A stretch of 64,000 bases of DNA from Muribaculaceae bacterium Isolate-036 (Harlan) (GCA_003833075.1 RIAY01000003.1:186001-250000); one strand, 5' to 3'. Positions 26,519-36,159 are shown, counted from the stretch's first letter. Made by a program: numbers and translations. The notes: generated by a model not told the origin, from the letters alone.

Positions 26519-27109
26519 TCAGGAAGCTTTATCTTGCTCCGAGTCGGATTCTGGTTCTTTATCCGGGTCCGGACCCGGTTCGGGTTCCGTGGAGACGTGG
26601 AAGAAGATGCTCAGGTTTTCTGTGTCCATGTTGGTTATCTCTTCGAGGGGACATGCAACCGAGTCGATTATGGATCGCGTGTAACGGATCTTTTTGATCC
26701 CGAAAACATAACTGACCCCGCAGGCTGATGATACGAACCTTGGATTCCTGTCGTAGATGAATGTCACGGTATCCCGTATGTCGGCTTGAGCCAGATCTTC
26801 TTGAAGATAACGGAAAACGTAACGGGTCGTATCCTGGTCAAGGCGGAAAGGAAGGTATAATTGGTTGATGCCTTGTGTCCCGGGCGACAGTATCGAATCC
26901 CCGGGAGCTCCGATGCCATAAACCTCAAGCGAGTTGATCGTCACTTTCTGTTTATGGTCTTCAGCGTTGTAGAATCCTGCAAGGGGAAGTGCATTCCTGT
27001 TTTGGAGGCATTCCTCACTTGAACATCCACATGTCAAAAGCGAGCATCCGAATATCAAAAGGAGGAATGAGCCGATAAGGATCGGTATTTTAAATTTCTG
27101 TCTGATCAA
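26519..27109 (-). CDS. DUF6452-like lipoprotein
   Basis: 196 residues. It starts with TTG overlapping the stop of the glycosyltransferase gene (TTGA), so translation is probably coupled. An N-terminal hydrophobic segment is followed by Cys-rich LLTCGCSSEECLQNRN, typical of the DUF6452 family of Bacteroidales envelope proteins. A beta-rich middle contains a YIYDRNPRFVSSACGVSYVFGI-like motif. The acidic, low-complexity tail (EPEPGPDPDKEPESDSEQ) looks disordered. Role unknown; position suggests a partner of the barrel protein at 25371. Confidence 0.7.
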   Translation of the reverse strand: MIRQKFKIPILIGSFLLLIFGCSLLTCGCSSEECLQNRNALPLAGFYNAEDHKQKVTINSLEVYGIGAPGDSILSPGTQGINQLYLPFRLDQDTTRYVFRYLQEDLAQADIRDTVTFIYDRNPRFVSSACGVSYVFGIKKIRYTRSIIDSVACPLEEITNMDTENLSIFFHVSTEPEPGPDPDKEPESDSEQDKAS

Positions 27110-28056
27110 AATTCTTCAGCTATAAGGTAATTGTTTCTTTCAGATGAGTTGCGGGTAATCAGCTCGCCGATGAGTCCGGTGCAGAAGAATTGCACTCCGA
27201 GTACCATAGAAGCGAGCGACAGATAGAAATATACTGAATTTGTAACATAAAAATGATATGTAGACGAATTCATCGATATTATCTTGAGTATAAGTACCGT
27301 CACAACGGCAAGAAAACCGATCAGGAACATCGCCGATCCCAGAAGACCGAATATGTGCATAGGCTTTATGCCGAATTTCGACTGAAACCAGAGGGTTCCG
27401 AGGTCGAGGTATCCGTTGATGAATCTGTCGAGACCGAATTTGGTGTGACCGTATTTGCGTGCCTGATGGTGCACCACCTTTTCTCCGATTTTTTTATATC
27501 CCGCATTCTTTGCCAGATATGGGATATACCGGTGCATGTCGCCGTATACCTCTATATGCTTCACCACATCGTTGCGGTATGCCTTGAGTCCGCAGTTGAA
27601 GTCATGCAGATTCTTTATACCGCTGACCTTGCGGGCTGTCGCATTGAACAGCTTTGTGGGAATAGTCTTCGAAAGAGGGTCGTAGCGTTTCTTCTTCCAT
27701 CCCGACACGAGGTCGTAGCCCTCTTCTGTGATCATTCTGTACAGTTCGGGAATTTCATCGGGGCTGTCCTGAAGATCCGCGTCCATGGTAATGACCACAT
27801 CTCCTTTCGCGCGTCTGAATCCGACATTGAGCGCAGGCGATTTTCCATAATTGCGCGAGAATGAAATGGCGTGTATGTTCGGATTTCCGCCGGCAAGCTC
27901 ATGGATAACGCGCATAGAGCTGTCGGTAGAACCGTCGTTCACAAAAATAATCTCATAAGAGAAACCGTTGTCGTTCATCACTCGCTCGATCCATTGTGCG
28001 AGCTCCGGAAGAGATTCCTCTTCATTATATAGGGGTATTACAACAGAAATATTCAT
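27106..28056 (-). CDS. Polyprenyl-phosphate glycosyltransferase (GT2, DPM1/GtrB-like)
   Basis: 316 residues from the ATG at 28056; an upstream TTG at 28080 overlaps a promoter box and is unlikely. The N-terminal GT-A domain has VVIPLYNEEESL, FVNDGSTDSS and the DADLQDSPDEIPEL motif (DAD metal site), then DFNCGLKAYR. Two C-terminal membrane helices (about 232-255 and 270-295) are typical of GtrB/DPM1 enzymes that load a sugar from UDP- or GDP-sugar onto undecaprenyl phosphate at the inner membrane. A promoter-like TAATTTTG (28085-28078, minus) lies just upstream. Confidence 0.9.
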   Translation of the reverse strand: MNISVVIPLYNEEESLPELAQWIERVMNDNGFSYEIIFVNDGSTDSSMRVIHELAGGNPNIHAISFSRNYGKSPALNVGFRRAKGDVVITMDADLQDSPDEIPELYRMITEEGYDLVSGWKKKRYDPLSKTIPTKLFNATARKVSGIKNLHDFNCGLKAYRNDVVKHIEVYGDMHRYIPYLAKNAGYKKIGEKVVHHQARKYGHTKFGLDRFINGYLDLGTLWFQSKFGIKPMHIFGLLGSAMFLIGFLAVVTVLILKIISMNSSTYHFYVTNSVYFYLSLASMVLGVQFFCTGLIGELITRNSSERNNYLIAEEF

Positions 28057-28124
28057 GATTTCATAATTGGTGCAGTGCAAAATTACGAAAAAAGAGGGGG
28101 AATTGAAAAATTTTTTGCAAAATA

Positions 28125-28156
28125 TTTGGAGGTTTCAAAAATAAGTTGTAATTTTG
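28125..28156 (+). promoter_or_regulatory. Promoter of the tRNA cluster
   Basis: TTTG at 28125-28128, a 20-nt spacer, and TAATTTTG at 28149-28156. It is 38 nt upstream of tRNA-Lys. Confidence 0.7.
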
Positions 28157-28193
28157 CATCGCTTTTGAGGGACAAACCTCAAGGTAAAACGAT

Positions 28194-28269
28194 GATTCGC
28201 TAGCTCAGCTGGTAGAGCACAACACTTTTAATGTTGGGGTCCTGGGTTCGAGCCCCAGGCGGATCACCA
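28194..28269 (+). tRNA. tRNA-Lys (anticodon TTT), CCA encoded
   Basis: 76 nt. Acceptor stem GATTCGC/GCGGATC, D arm AGCTCAGCTGGTAGAGCA, anticodon loop CTTTTAA within a 5-bp stem, T arm with GGTTCGAGCCCC, and the 3' CCA encoded. Confidence 0.97.
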
Positions 28270-28275
28270 AATCAA

Positions 28276-28349
28276 GCTTCAGTAGCTCAGTTGGTTAGAG
28301 CACCTGACTGTTAATCAGGGGGTCGTTGGTTCAAGCCCATCCTGAAGCG
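28276..28349 (+). tRNA. tRNA-Asn (anticodon GTT), copy 1
   Basis: 74 nt. Acceptor stem GCTTCAG/CTGAAGC, anticodon stem-loop CCTGA CTGTTAA TCAGG, T arm GGTTCAAGCCC; no CCA encoded. Six bases after tRNA-Lys, so probably co-transcribed. Confidence 0.97.
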
Positions 28350-28358
28350 CAATAAAAG

Positions 28359-28392
28359 AATTCTCGGTCACAATTCCGGCTGAGAATTTTTT
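28359..28392 (+). terminator. Terminator-like hairpin between the tRNA-Asn copies
   Basis: AATTCTC...GAGAATT stem followed by six T. It separates the Lys-Asn pair from the second Asn gene. Confidence 0.6.
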
Positions 28393-28413
28393 GTAAGAAC
28401 AAATTTCATAACT

Positions 28414-28487
28414 GCTTCAGTAGCTCAGTTGGTTAGAGCACCTGACTGTTAATCAGGGGGTCGTTGGTTCAAGCCCATCCTGAAGCG
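28414..28487 (+). tRNA. tRNA-Asn (anticodon GTT), copy 2
   Basis: Identical over its 74 nt to copy 1 at 28276, 64 bases away. A recent duplication or gene conversion is likely. Confidence 0.97.
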
Positions 28488-28490
28488 CCC

Positions 28491-28524
28491 GAGAGAGTCT
28501 TGTATTCCGAGGCTCTCTTTTTTT
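28491..28524 (+). terminator. Terminator of the tRNA cluster
   Basis: GAGAG...CTCTC stem with weak inner pairs, followed by a run of eight T. Confidence 0.7.
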
Positions 28525-28694
28525 TGTTGCTATAGGAAACCGTCCCCGTCACTGCCCTGTCCCCGTCCCAGCGCATGGTAATAAATTTTGGATGTTAAAT
28601 TTTTCTGTATGAATTTTTATTTATAAATTTGACAGCGGCAAGTCCGGGTTGGACTTGCTGAAATCCATAACTATATTAACTAATCGTAACTGAA

Positions 28695-29534
28695 ATGAAA
28701 AAATCAATTGATTTTAGACTTGGGATTGCCGTAGGCATCCTGTCGCTGTCTGCTCTGTCGGCATTGTCGCAGACGCAGGAGATCCGAGTGTTCTCACACC
28801 GTGGCGGAAGAATGGAACATGATGAAAACACGATGGAAGCATTCGTGGCGAGTCATAAGGCGGGATATACGGGCTATGAGACCGATATCCGCATGACAAA
28901 AGATGGCGAGCTGATTGTCACGCATGACAGTAAGCTTGACCGCACCACAAACGGTAGCGGTGCCGTGGAGGAAAAGACTCTTGTCGAGCTGAGGAAGCTC
29001 AATACGAAGAAGGGTAACAAGATGATTACCCTTGATGAGTTGATGGACTTTCTTAAAGGCAAGCCGGGTCTGTATGTTGAGTTCGAGATGAAAACGAATC
29101 CCGAGAGTCTTTATCCGGAGGAATCTCTGCCTGAGTATGTCGATAAGCTCTATAAGAAGGTCATGTCGAACAAGCCGTCTGATGCGGAATTTCTTTTTAC
29201 ATCATCCGATACGCGTGCGTTGCGCTGCATGCAGCGTAGGCATCCCGACGCGGAGCTTCTTCTCATCACGAGCGAGCCGGTGTCGAAAGCTACAGTCGCG
29301 CTGTGCAAGGGGCTCGGCATAAAGCGTCTTGGCTCAAAAATGGAAGGGACTTCACGAGAGGCGGTGAAATATGCCCATAAGCAGGGGCTGACCGTGAGTC
29401 TCTGGCCCGGGCATACGGTGGAGGACTTTATGCTTGGCGCTTACCTTGGCGCTGATTATCTCTGCACCGACATTCCCGTCGGCCAGAAGGCATGGGCAGA
29501 GAAAAACGCCCCCTGGATAAAAGTGAGATATTGA
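28695..29534 (+). CDS. Periplasmic glycerophosphodiester phosphodiesterase
   Basis: 279 residues. Signal peptide about 1-25 (ending ALSQ), then the GDPD TIM barrel: SHRGGRMEHDENTMEAF (catalytic His), YETDIRMTKDGELIVTHDSKLDRTTNGSG (metal Glu/Asp and general base His) and the GADYLCTDIP end motif. It cleaves glycerophosphodiesters, or related headgroup diesters, to alcohol and glycerol-3-phosphate. Size fits the short GlpQ/UgpQ class. Monocistronic; a perfect bidirectional terminator follows. Substrate unknown. Confidence 0.9.
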   Translation: MKKSIDFRLGIAVGILSLSALSALSQTQEIRVFSHRGGRMEHDENTMEAFVASHKAGYTGYETDIRMTKDGELIVTHDSKLDRTTNGSGAVEEKTLVELRKLNTKKGNKMITLDELMDFLKGKPGLYVEFEMKTNPESLYPEESLPEYVDKLYKKVMSNKPSDAEFLFTSSDTRALRCMQRRHPDAELLLITSEPVSKATVALCKGLGIKRLGSKMEGTSREAVKYAHKQGLTVSLWPGHTVEDFMLGAYLGADYLCTDIPVGQKAWAEKNAPWIKVRY

Positions 29535-29570
29535 AATGATTCAAGAAGAGATTCTGTTGTCTTTACAGAC

Positions 29571-29628
29571 TCTCTGCAATAAAAAAAGAGGAATCCGTCG
29601 GGATTCCTCTTTTTTTATTGCAGAGAGA
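29571..29628. terminator. Bidirectional terminator (27-bp perfect stem)
   Basis: CTCTCTGCAAT and an A7 tract lead into GAGGAATCC, a GTCG loop, and the exact complement with a T7 tract. It sits between the convergent glycerophosphodiesterase and rpmA genes. Confidence 0.9.
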
Positions 29629-29632
29629 AGTG

Positions 29633-29893
29633 TTAAGCTTCTTTGGGCTGCACGTTGATGAACTTGCGACCCTCTTTGCCGGTGGAGAACACCACAATTC
29701 CGTCGATGAGGGCGAAAAGAGTGTGATCCTTACCCATGCCTACGTTAAGACCGGGGTGGTGCACAGTGCCACGCTGACGTTTGATGATGTTACCTGCCTT
29801 GCAGTATGAACCACCGAAGATTTTGACTCCAAGTCGTTTGCTTTCTGATTCGCGGCCGTTCTTAGAACTACCGACACCTTTCTTATGTGCCAT
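29633..29893 (-). CDS. rpmA: 50S ribosomal protein bL27
   Basis: 86 residues. [24 protein letters not shown] is the diagnostic bL27 N-terminus, followed by [33 protein letters not shown] and the tail GRKFINV. bL27 reaches the peptidyl-transferase centre of the large subunit. It lies 15 bp after rplU on the minus strand, the universal rplU-rpmA order. No N-terminal propeptide of the Firmicutes type is present. Confidence 0.98.
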   Translation of the reverse strand: MAHKKGVGSSKNGRESESKRLGVKIFGGSYCKAGNIIKRQRGTVHHPGLNVGMGKDHTLFALIDGIVVFSTGKEGRKFINVQPKEA

Positions 29894-29908
29894 TCCTTAT
29901 CTACGGTT

Positions 29909-30232
29909 TTAAGCGGTTACAATTTTTTTAATTAACACTTTGGAGAAGCACTGACGGTGACCGTTCTTGCGACGATAGCCTTTGCGGCGTTTCTTCTTGA
30001 AGACGATCACTTTCTCGCCCTTTACAAGGGGAGTGAGAACCTCGCATTCCACTTTTGCGCCTTCCACGGCAGGCACACCGACCTTAACGTCGCCGTCGGC
30101 ATCAATGAGGAGAACTTTGTCGAAAGAAACGGCTTCGCCTTCTTTCACTTCCTCGCCGAGATAATGAACATACAGGTATTTGCCTTCCTCGGCTTTGAAC
30201 TGCTGTCCTTTAATTTCTACGATAGCGTACAT
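29909..30232 (-). CDS. rplU: 50S ribosomal protein bL21
   Basis: 107 residues. [22 protein letters not shown] at the start, then [20 protein letters not shown] and the basic [21 protein letters not shown] segment are diagnostic of bL21, which binds 23S rRNA. First gene of the rplU-rpmA operon, with a full promoter and a structured leader upstream. Confidence 0.98.
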   Translation of the reverse strand: MYAIVEIKGQQFKAEEGKYLYVHYLGEEVKEGEAVSFDKVLLIDADGDVKVGVPAVEGAKVECEVLTPLVKGEKVIVFKKKRRKGYRRKNGHRQCFSKVLIKKIVTA

Positions 30233-30348
30233 TTAAACTATTGAATTATAAATGAATCCGTTGGGCGGAGGCTCTTCTAAGCCTCACTTTTCGAGCCTTG
30301 GCGGAAAAATGCGATGCAAAATTAATAAAATTTATTATCATCAGCAAA
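30233..30348 (-). promoter_or_regulatory. Promoter and structured leader of rplU-rpmA
   Basis: On the minus strand: TTTG (30348-30345), a 20-nt spacer, TAATTTTG (30324-30317). The leader of about 75 nt carries GAGGCT-loop-AGCCTC and flanking CCGCC/GGCGG-type pairs. A ribosomal-protein autoregulatory leader is plausible; the sequence does not prove it. Confidence 0.6.
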
Positions 30349-30364
30349 TTGAACGGTGTTAAAT

Positions 30365-30500
30365 TTTGCAGTTATGGAATATTTTTGTAATTTTGCAGCG
30401 CTTTTCGAGAAAAGTGGCCGGTAAGGGCTGAGAGAGCCCCGGCAGCGGCTTTTCAAAGAAAAGTCCCAAACAATTATTAATTTTTTAAATTCTCTCAATC
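30365..30500 (+). promoter_or_regulatory. Promoter and structured leader of rpsO
   Basis: TTTG at 30365-30368, a 19-nt spacer, and TAATTTTG at 30388-30395. The leader of about 100 nt holds three hairpins in a row: CTTTTC/GAAAAG, GGGCT/AGCCC and GGCTTTTC/GAAAAGTCC. S15 leaders are known autoregulatory elements in several phyla; here it is inference. Confidence 0.55.
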
Positions 30501-30776
30501 ATGCATCTTTCAGCAGAAGAAAAGAAACACATTTTCGAGACTTACGGACAGGGTCCTACAGACACAGGCAGCCCCGAAAGCCAGATTGCGCTTTTCTCAA
30601 TCCGTATCAAGCATCTTACCGAGCACCTCAAAGAGAATCACAAGGACTTCACAACCGCACGTGCCCTCAAGGCTCTCGTTGGTCAGCGTCGTAGCCTTCT
30701 TGATTACCTGATCCGCAAAGACATCAACCGTTATCGCGCGATCATCGCAAAGAAAGAGCTTGGAATCAGAAAATAA
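30501..30776 (+). CDS. rpsO: 30S ribosomal protein uS15
   Basis: 91 residues. TDTGSPESQIALFSIRIKHLTEHLKENHKDF and RRSLLDYLIRKDINRYRAIIAKKELGIRK are diagnostic for uS15, which binds the central domain of 16S rRNA. Length is normal (89-91). Monocistronic, with its own promoter and a hairpin-rich leader. Confidence 0.98.
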   Translation: MHLSAEEKKHIFETYGQGPTDTGSPESQIALFSIRIKHLTEHLKENHKDFTTARALKALVGQRRSLLDYLIRKDINRYRAIIAKKELGIRK

Positions 30777-30854
30777 TTCTGCAATTTCAGAAAAATTTAA
30801 AAGCAGAGGAGAAAATCCTTTGCTTTTTTTGTTATATTAACATAATTGACAATA

Positions 30855-31274
30855 ATGGATAAAGCGCGGCGTATAATAGAGAAATTGCCTTCATGGCTTC
30901 TGACGGCAGTGACAGTGGCAGCCATCCTGTGGTTCACGCTTGTTCCCCGTCCGTTAGGCGATATGAAGCCGGAATTGTTTCCCGGCGCAGACAAAGTGGT
31001 TCATGCCATAATGTTCGGCGGTCTCGCGCTCATGATCCTCACCGACTGTTCGCGTTCACGCGGCTGGCACAGGCTTTCCGTATTGTCAGTTATAATGGCG
31101 GCGTCTATCTCCACACTCTTCGGTATTGTGATCGAACTGCTGCAAAGAGAGATGGATCTGGGACGTTCTTACGATTTTTACGACATGCTGGCAGATGCTG
31201 CCGGTGCGGTTGCAGCCGCATTGCTTTGGTACTTATTCACACGATTCCCACATGGAAGAAAACAAAAATCCTGA
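30855..31274 (+). CDS. VanZ-like integral membrane protein
   Basis: 139 residues from the ATG at 30855. Four predicted membrane helices, and the VanZ-family pattern: FTLVPRPLG after helix 1, ADKVVHAIMFGGLALM in helix 2, and a C-terminal DFYDMLADAAGAVAAALLWYLF helix. VanZ proteins are linked to teicoplanin resistance in enterococci, but most bacterial homologues are of unknown function. The 3' end overlaps the tamB start at 31252 by 23 bases, so the two genes are probably co-translated. Confidence 0.8.
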   Translation: MDKARRIIEKLPSWLLTAVTVAAILWFTLVPRPLGDMKPELFPGADKVVHAIMFGGLALMILTDCSRSRGWHRLSVLSVIMAASISTLFGIVIELLQREMDLGRSYDFYDMLADAAGAVAAALLWYLFTRFPHGRKQKS

Positions 31275-34200
31275 ACAGACTCAGACGCAGGAATCACATA
31301 CAGATCCGCAGGTCAGCTCCGGGAAGCCTCCGAAAAGGCATCTCGTCAGACCGACATGGCTGAGACGCACGCTTAAGACTCTGGCTTGCGTATTGGTGGT
31401 GATTATGTTGTTGCCCGTGCTTTTGTATATTCCGCCGGTGCAGACGGCTGTTAAGAACATAGCCTGCAAATTTGTATATAAATCCACGGGGATGAAGGTT
31501 GACATAGGGAGGTTCAGACTCAGTTTTCCTCTCGATGTGAGTCTTGACAGTGTTGTGGTTCTCGATCAGCACGCCGACACGATGGTCAGGGCTAAAAAAG
31601 TCATTGCCGATGTGAAGCTGCTGCCGCTTTTGCGTCTTGACGTGAGGATAAAACGGCTTATGCTCGAAGAAGGCTATTACCGCATGGTCTCGCCAGATTC
31701 CTCCATGATAATGCAGGTCTCTGCCGGTCTGCTCGATGTGGATGACAAAAGTTCGGCAAAAATGTCAAGCGGCGAGATAAGTCTGAACAAGGCATTGCTT
31801 CGCGACGGTGATCTCAAGCTATATATGAATGTATGGAAACAGAAGCCTGCGCCTAAGGATTCCTCTTCCTCTACTCCGTTTCTAATAAAAGCGAATGATC
31901 TCAGGCTTGAAAACTTTTCGTTTGCCATGTCTATGCTTCCGACAATCGACACCCTTTATCTCAAGGCGGCGGATATAAGCCTTAAGCGGGGAGTCGTTGA
32001 TCTCGGCAAAAATAGTGTCCGCTGGTCACTTGCATCTGTAGCCGACGGTTCCGGCGCATATTACACTCCGACCCCCGAGTGGGTAGCCGCGCATCCGGCA
32101 CCCGAATCAGAGCCCTCGTCCGGTCCGCCCATGCAGATCAAGGGTGATTCCATCTCTCTTGACGGTTTCAGTTTCATATATGCAATGAAAGGCGCTACAC
32201 CGCAACCCGGCTTCGATGCGTCATACATAGATGTTTCGGAGATCGCACTCGGGATGAAGGATTTCTATAACGAGTCGTCGACTGTAAGACTGCCGATCAC
32301 GCGTCTTCAGGCGAAGGAACGCAGCGGTCTGCAGATTGTAAGCGGCAAGGGGAGTGTTAATGTAGATTCCACCGGTCTGGCGCTTAGGAATCTTGATATA
32401 GCCACACTTTATTCCTACGTCAGAGGAGATGCCGATGTCCCTTTCGCACTTATGGAACTCAAACCGCAGGCTCCTGTCAACGTGAATGTGGATGCCCGTA
32501 TCGGTATGCCCGACATAGATTCCTTTATGCCTGCGTTTAAAGAATACACATCGATGCTGCCTGGTCGCAATCCGCTTGATGTGGAACTGAAAGCCGAGGG
32601 CTCGCTCGAATCTGTGGAAATAAGCAATCTGGAGGCAAGTCTGCGCGATGTCCTGTCGCTGCATGCCTCCGGATATGCCGACAATCCTCTTGACATAAAG
32701 AAGATGGAGGCGGAACTGGAGTTTGACGGTCATCTTTCCGATCCGCGTCTTGTAGACAGATTTATGGGAGACTCCGGAATAAAAGTACCGGCTTTTCATC
32801 TGGCAGGAACAGCCATGGCGGACAGAGAGAATTATGGCGCCGACTTTACGCTGACAAGTACTGCGGGGAATGCCGCGGGCACAGGTCATGTAGGCATGAA
32901 TTCCGAAAAATACAGCATAAACGTTGAAGTTGAAGGTCTTAACGTGGGTGAGTTCGTGCCATCGCTCGGAATCGGCAGTGTGACGGCGGAGGTGCAGGCG
33001 GAAGGCGCAGGCTTCAATCCTCTGAGCGGAAGCGCAGTCACGGATGCAAGAGTCCGGATCAATTCAATGGAATATAACAAGCGCGAATACAGAAACATAC
33101 GTGCCGATGTGATTCTGCATCCTGACAATAACTTCGATATATATGCGGTCTCAGCCAACGATGGGTTGAATCTTGAACTCGAAGGCAACGGTTCAATACA
33201 CCCTGATGATTATGTGTTCGACATCGCCGCCCGTATCCGGGATCTTGACCTTCGGAAACTGGGCATGTCACCCGAGATGAACAACGGAAAGGGAACTATA
33301 TATATCAGCGGCACCGCCAGTCCTGACCGCTGGCTTTATTCCGCAGACATTAAACTCGTGGATTTCGACTGGAATCTGCCGAATCAGTATATACATTTGC
33401 CAGGGGGGCTCACGGCTCGTGTCGAAGCCACGGAAAACGCAACATCCGCCGATGTCGATTCCTATATGACATCGCTGGCTTTCCGGAGTCCTGAAGGACT
33501 GAAGATGCTTGTGGAAGCCATGACCAAGGCATCGGATGAGATAATGGCACAGGTCAAGACCCGTGATCTGCGCATGGATGCGCTCAGCGCGGCTCTTCCT
33601 CCCTTCACCCTGTCTTTCAATGCCTCGGGGCGCGGTCTTCTCAACCAGTTCATGGTTCCGGCGGGTATGAGTCTTGACACTGTCTACGGCTCGTTACAGA
33701 AAGATTCGCTCTTTCACGGAGACCTGAGGCTGAGACATCTGACTTCAGGCTCCATTGAGATAGATACCATCGGACTCTTGCTTTCCGAACGGCGCAGTCT
33801 GCTTGACTACAGGATACACATGGGCAACCGTCCCGGCACCATGGATGAGTTCGCGCAAGTGAACCTCAACGGTTATTTAGGCTCAAACCGTCTTGGTGCT
33901 TTTCTTACTCAGCGCAATCTTCAAGGGAAGACGGGTTATAGAATCGGTCTTACAGCAGCGTTGCTGGATTCCGTGGTCTCGGTCCACTTCACGCCGTTGA
34001 AGTCCACAATCGCATATCTGCCCTGGACTCTTAATGATGACAACTTCATCGACTACAATATCCACAATATGAAAGTCGAGGCGAATCTGCAGGCGAGCAG
34101 TGACGAAAGCAGCATTCTTCTTCAGACTCAGCCCGTGTCTTCAGGTCTTGACGAACTTCATATGAAACTCGAGAATATCAAGATCGAAGACTTCCTGAGC

Positions 34201-36159
34201 ATGTCGTTGCTCGCTCCGCCGGTGACCGGCTCTGTCAATTCCGATCTTCATGTGCTCTATGACGGCTCAACGCTCTCAGGCAAGGGCACACTCGGCATCC
34301 GCAAGCTGACCTATGCGAAAAATGATCTCGGAGACTTCGACCTGAAACTTGATGCCGGGATGGCGCACGATGGCAGTACGGATGTTAACGCCGCCATGCT
34401 GATAAACGGCGAACCGGCAATTGCAGCATATGCCAATGTCCGCAAAGACTCGACAGCAGGAATGACCCCTGACAGTATAGGAGTGCGCCTGACGGAATTC
34501 CCGTTGAAACTCGCCAATCCTTTCCTTGACAACATGGCGACTCTTTCTGGAAACCTCAACGGAGAAATGAGGATGGACGGAACTTTCTCAAAACCGATAT
34601 TTAACGGGAACATCTCATTTGCGGATGCTTCGGTCTATATCCCCATGGCAGGATGCAAGCTTAGTTTCGACACTGTCCCGGTGACAGTGCGGAGCAGTGT
34701 CATAGATTTCGACAAATTCGATATCTACGGGGCAAATGACAATCCCTTGACTATTGATGGCTCTGTAAACGCCCAATCGTTAGGCAACATACTTCTTGAC
34801 CTCGGGATTACTGCCGGCAATTGCCAGCTCGTGAAGAGCGACAGCCGTTCGAAAGCAGACCTTTTCGGAAAACTGTTCATAAATCTCGACGGCACTGTCA
34901 AAGGTTCCACAAACCTTATGGATATAAAAGCCAAGCTGAATATTCTCGGCACATCCGATGTGACATATCGTCTTAACACAGTGCAATCGGGGCTATCGGG
35001 CGGTACGACCGATGACGTTGTCAAATTCGTGAATTTCAATGACACCACTCAGGTTGCCGGTGCGGATTCCGTAGCACCGACATCGACCATGCGAATCAGA
35101 GCCGGACTGACAATATCTCCCGGAACGCAGGCGACGGTGCTGCTTTCCACCAGTAGCCGGGACCGCGTGCAGCTGCAGCCCTCCGGTACTCTTAACTATT
35201 TCCAGAACTACATGGGTGACATGCGTCTCAACGGAGTCCTGACGCTGGGCAACGGTTTTGCCCGCTACAGCCTTCCGCTGGTGGGTGAGAAGACATTCAC
35301 ATTCAAGCCATCGAGCCATGTGACCTGGGCAGGAGACATAATGAATCCGAAACTTGACATAGTAGCCACAGACAATATCAAGACTAACGTGACGGAAGGG
35401 TCAGGCAGCAGGCTGGTCAATTTCCTCGTGACACTGATGGCGGGAGGAAATCTCAATGCTCCGAAAATCAGTTTTGACATGTCGACCGAGGATGACGCGA
35501 GCATCAAGAACGAACTGCAGTCGATGAGCGCAGACCAAAGGCAGACAACGGCAATGAATCTTGTCCTTACCGGTCATTATACGGGTTCAGGCACCAAGAT
35601 GGGCACACCAGGTTTCAGCACAGGTATGCTGTACGGTTATCTGGCATCCACCATCAACAACTGGGCGGCGCAGAATATTCGCGGCGTAGATCTCTCTTTC
35701 GGTGTAGACCAGTACGACAGGACACAGGACGGTTCTAACAGCACGCAGATGAGCTACAGCTACCAGGTGTCGAAATCCCTTTTCAACAACAGGTTCAAGA
35801 TCCAGGTCGGAGGAAATTATTCCACAGACGCCTCCGCCGACGAGAATCTCAGCCAGAACCTTATAAGCGACATTTCCGCCGAATACATACTCAAGCAGAC
35901 GGAAACCGTGAATATGTCGGTAAAACTGTTCCGGCATACCGGATTCGAGAGTATTCTCGAAGGAGAGATCACCGAGACGGGAGCCGGATTCGTGATGAAA
36001 CGCAAGCTTAACAATCTGCTTCATCTTTTCCGGATAAGGCACGGACGGAAAAAAGAGAATCCCGACACAACCGCCGTCGGCGACACAATCTTGCGTGAGG
36101 ATAAGGATACGGCCGCAACCGGCAATGTAAAGATCAGAAAAGAGGATGATGATGAATAA
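31252..36159 (+). CDS. tamB: TamB-like translocation/assembly module protein (DUF490)
   Basis: 1635 residues from the ATG at 31252, inside the end of the VanZ-like gene. Cytoplasmic Pro/Gln-rich N-terminus, one membrane helix (about 41-61), then a very long repetitive beta region of the AsmA/TamB type. The C-terminal DUF490 domain has RVQLQPSGTLNYFQNYMGDMRLNGVL, then GEKTFTFKPSSHVTWAGDIMNPKLDI. TamB-like proteins span the periplasm and are thought to carry phospholipids or help outer-membrane protein assembly. It overlaps tamL by 14 bases, giving the tamB-tamL order known for Bacteroidetes. Confidence 0.9.
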   Translation: MEENKNPEQTQTQESHTDPQVSSGKPPKRHLVRPTWLRRTLKTLACVLVVIMLLPVLLYIPPVQTAVKNIACKFVYKSTGMKVDIGRFRLSFPLDVSLDSVVVLDQHADTMVRAKKVIADVKLLPLLRLDVRIKRLMLEEGYYRMVSPDSSMIMQVSAGLLDVDDKSSAKMSSGEISLNKALLRDGDLKLYMNVWKQKPAPKDSSSSTPFLIKANDLRLENFSFAMSMLPTIDTLYLKAADISLKRGVVDLGKNSVRWSLASVADGSGAYYTPTPEWVAAHPAPESEPSSGPPMQIKGDSISLDGFSFIYAMKGATPQPGFDASYIDVSEIALGMKDFYNESSTVRLPITRLQAKERSGLQIVSGKGSVNVDSTGLALRNLDIATLYSYVRGDADVPFALMELKPQAPVNVNVDARIGMPDIDSFMPAFKEYTSMLPGRNPLDVELKAEGSLESVEISNLEASLRDVLSLHASGYADNPLDIKKMEAELEFDGHLSDPRLVDRFMGDSGIKVPAFHLAGTAMADRENYGADFTLTSTAGNAAGTGHVGMNSEKYSINVEVEGLNVGEFVPSLGIGSVTAEVQAEGAGFNPLSGSAVTDARVRINSMEYNKREYRNIRADVILHPDNNFDIYAVSANDGLNLELEGNGSIHPDDYVFDIAARIRDLDLRKLGMSPEMNNGKGTIYISGTASPDRWLYSADIKLVDFDWNLPNQYIHLPGGLTARVEATENATSADVDSYMTSLAFRSPEGLKMLVEAMTKASDEIMAQVKTRDLRMDALSAALPPFTLSFNASGRGLLNQFMVPAGMSLDTVYGSLQKDSLFHGDLRLRHLTSGSIEIDTIGLLLSERRSLLDYRIHMGNRPGTMDEFAQVNLNGYLGSNRLGAFLTQRNLQGKTGYRIGLTAALLDSVVSVHFTPLKSTIAYLPWTLNDDNFIDYNIHNMKVEANLQASSDESSILLQTQPVSSGLDELHMKLENIKIEDFLSMSLLAPPVTGSVNSDLHVLYDGSTLSGKGTLGIRKLTYAKNDLGDFDLKLDAGMAHDGSTDVNAAMLINGEPAIAAYANVRKDSTAGMTPDSIGVRLTEFPLKLANPFLDNMATLSGNLNGEMRMDGTFSKPIFNGNISFADASVYIPMAGCKLSFDTVPVTVRSSVIDFDKFDIYGANDNPLTIDGSVNAQSLGNILLDLGITAGNCQLVKSDSRSKADLFGKLFINLDGTVKGSTNLMDIKAKLNILGTSDVTYRLNTVQSGLSGGTTDDVVKFVNFNDTTQVAGADSVAPTSTMRIRAGLTISPGTQATVLLSTSSRDRVQLQPSGTLNYFQNYMGDMRLNGVLTLGNGFARYSLPLVGEKTFTFKPSSHVTWAGDIMNPKLDIVATDNIKTNVTEGSGSRLVNFLVTLMAGGNLNAPKISFDMSTEDDASIKNELQSMSADQRQTTAMNLVLTGHYTGSGTKMGTPGFSTGMLYGYLASTINNWAAQNIRGVDLSFGVDQYDRTQDGSNSTQMSYSYQVSKSLFNNRFKIQVGGNYSTDASADENLSQNLISDISAEYILKQTETVNMSVKLFRHTGFESILEGEITETGAGFVMKRKLNNLLHLFRIRHGRKKENPDTTAVGDTILREDKDTAATGNVKIRKEDDDE

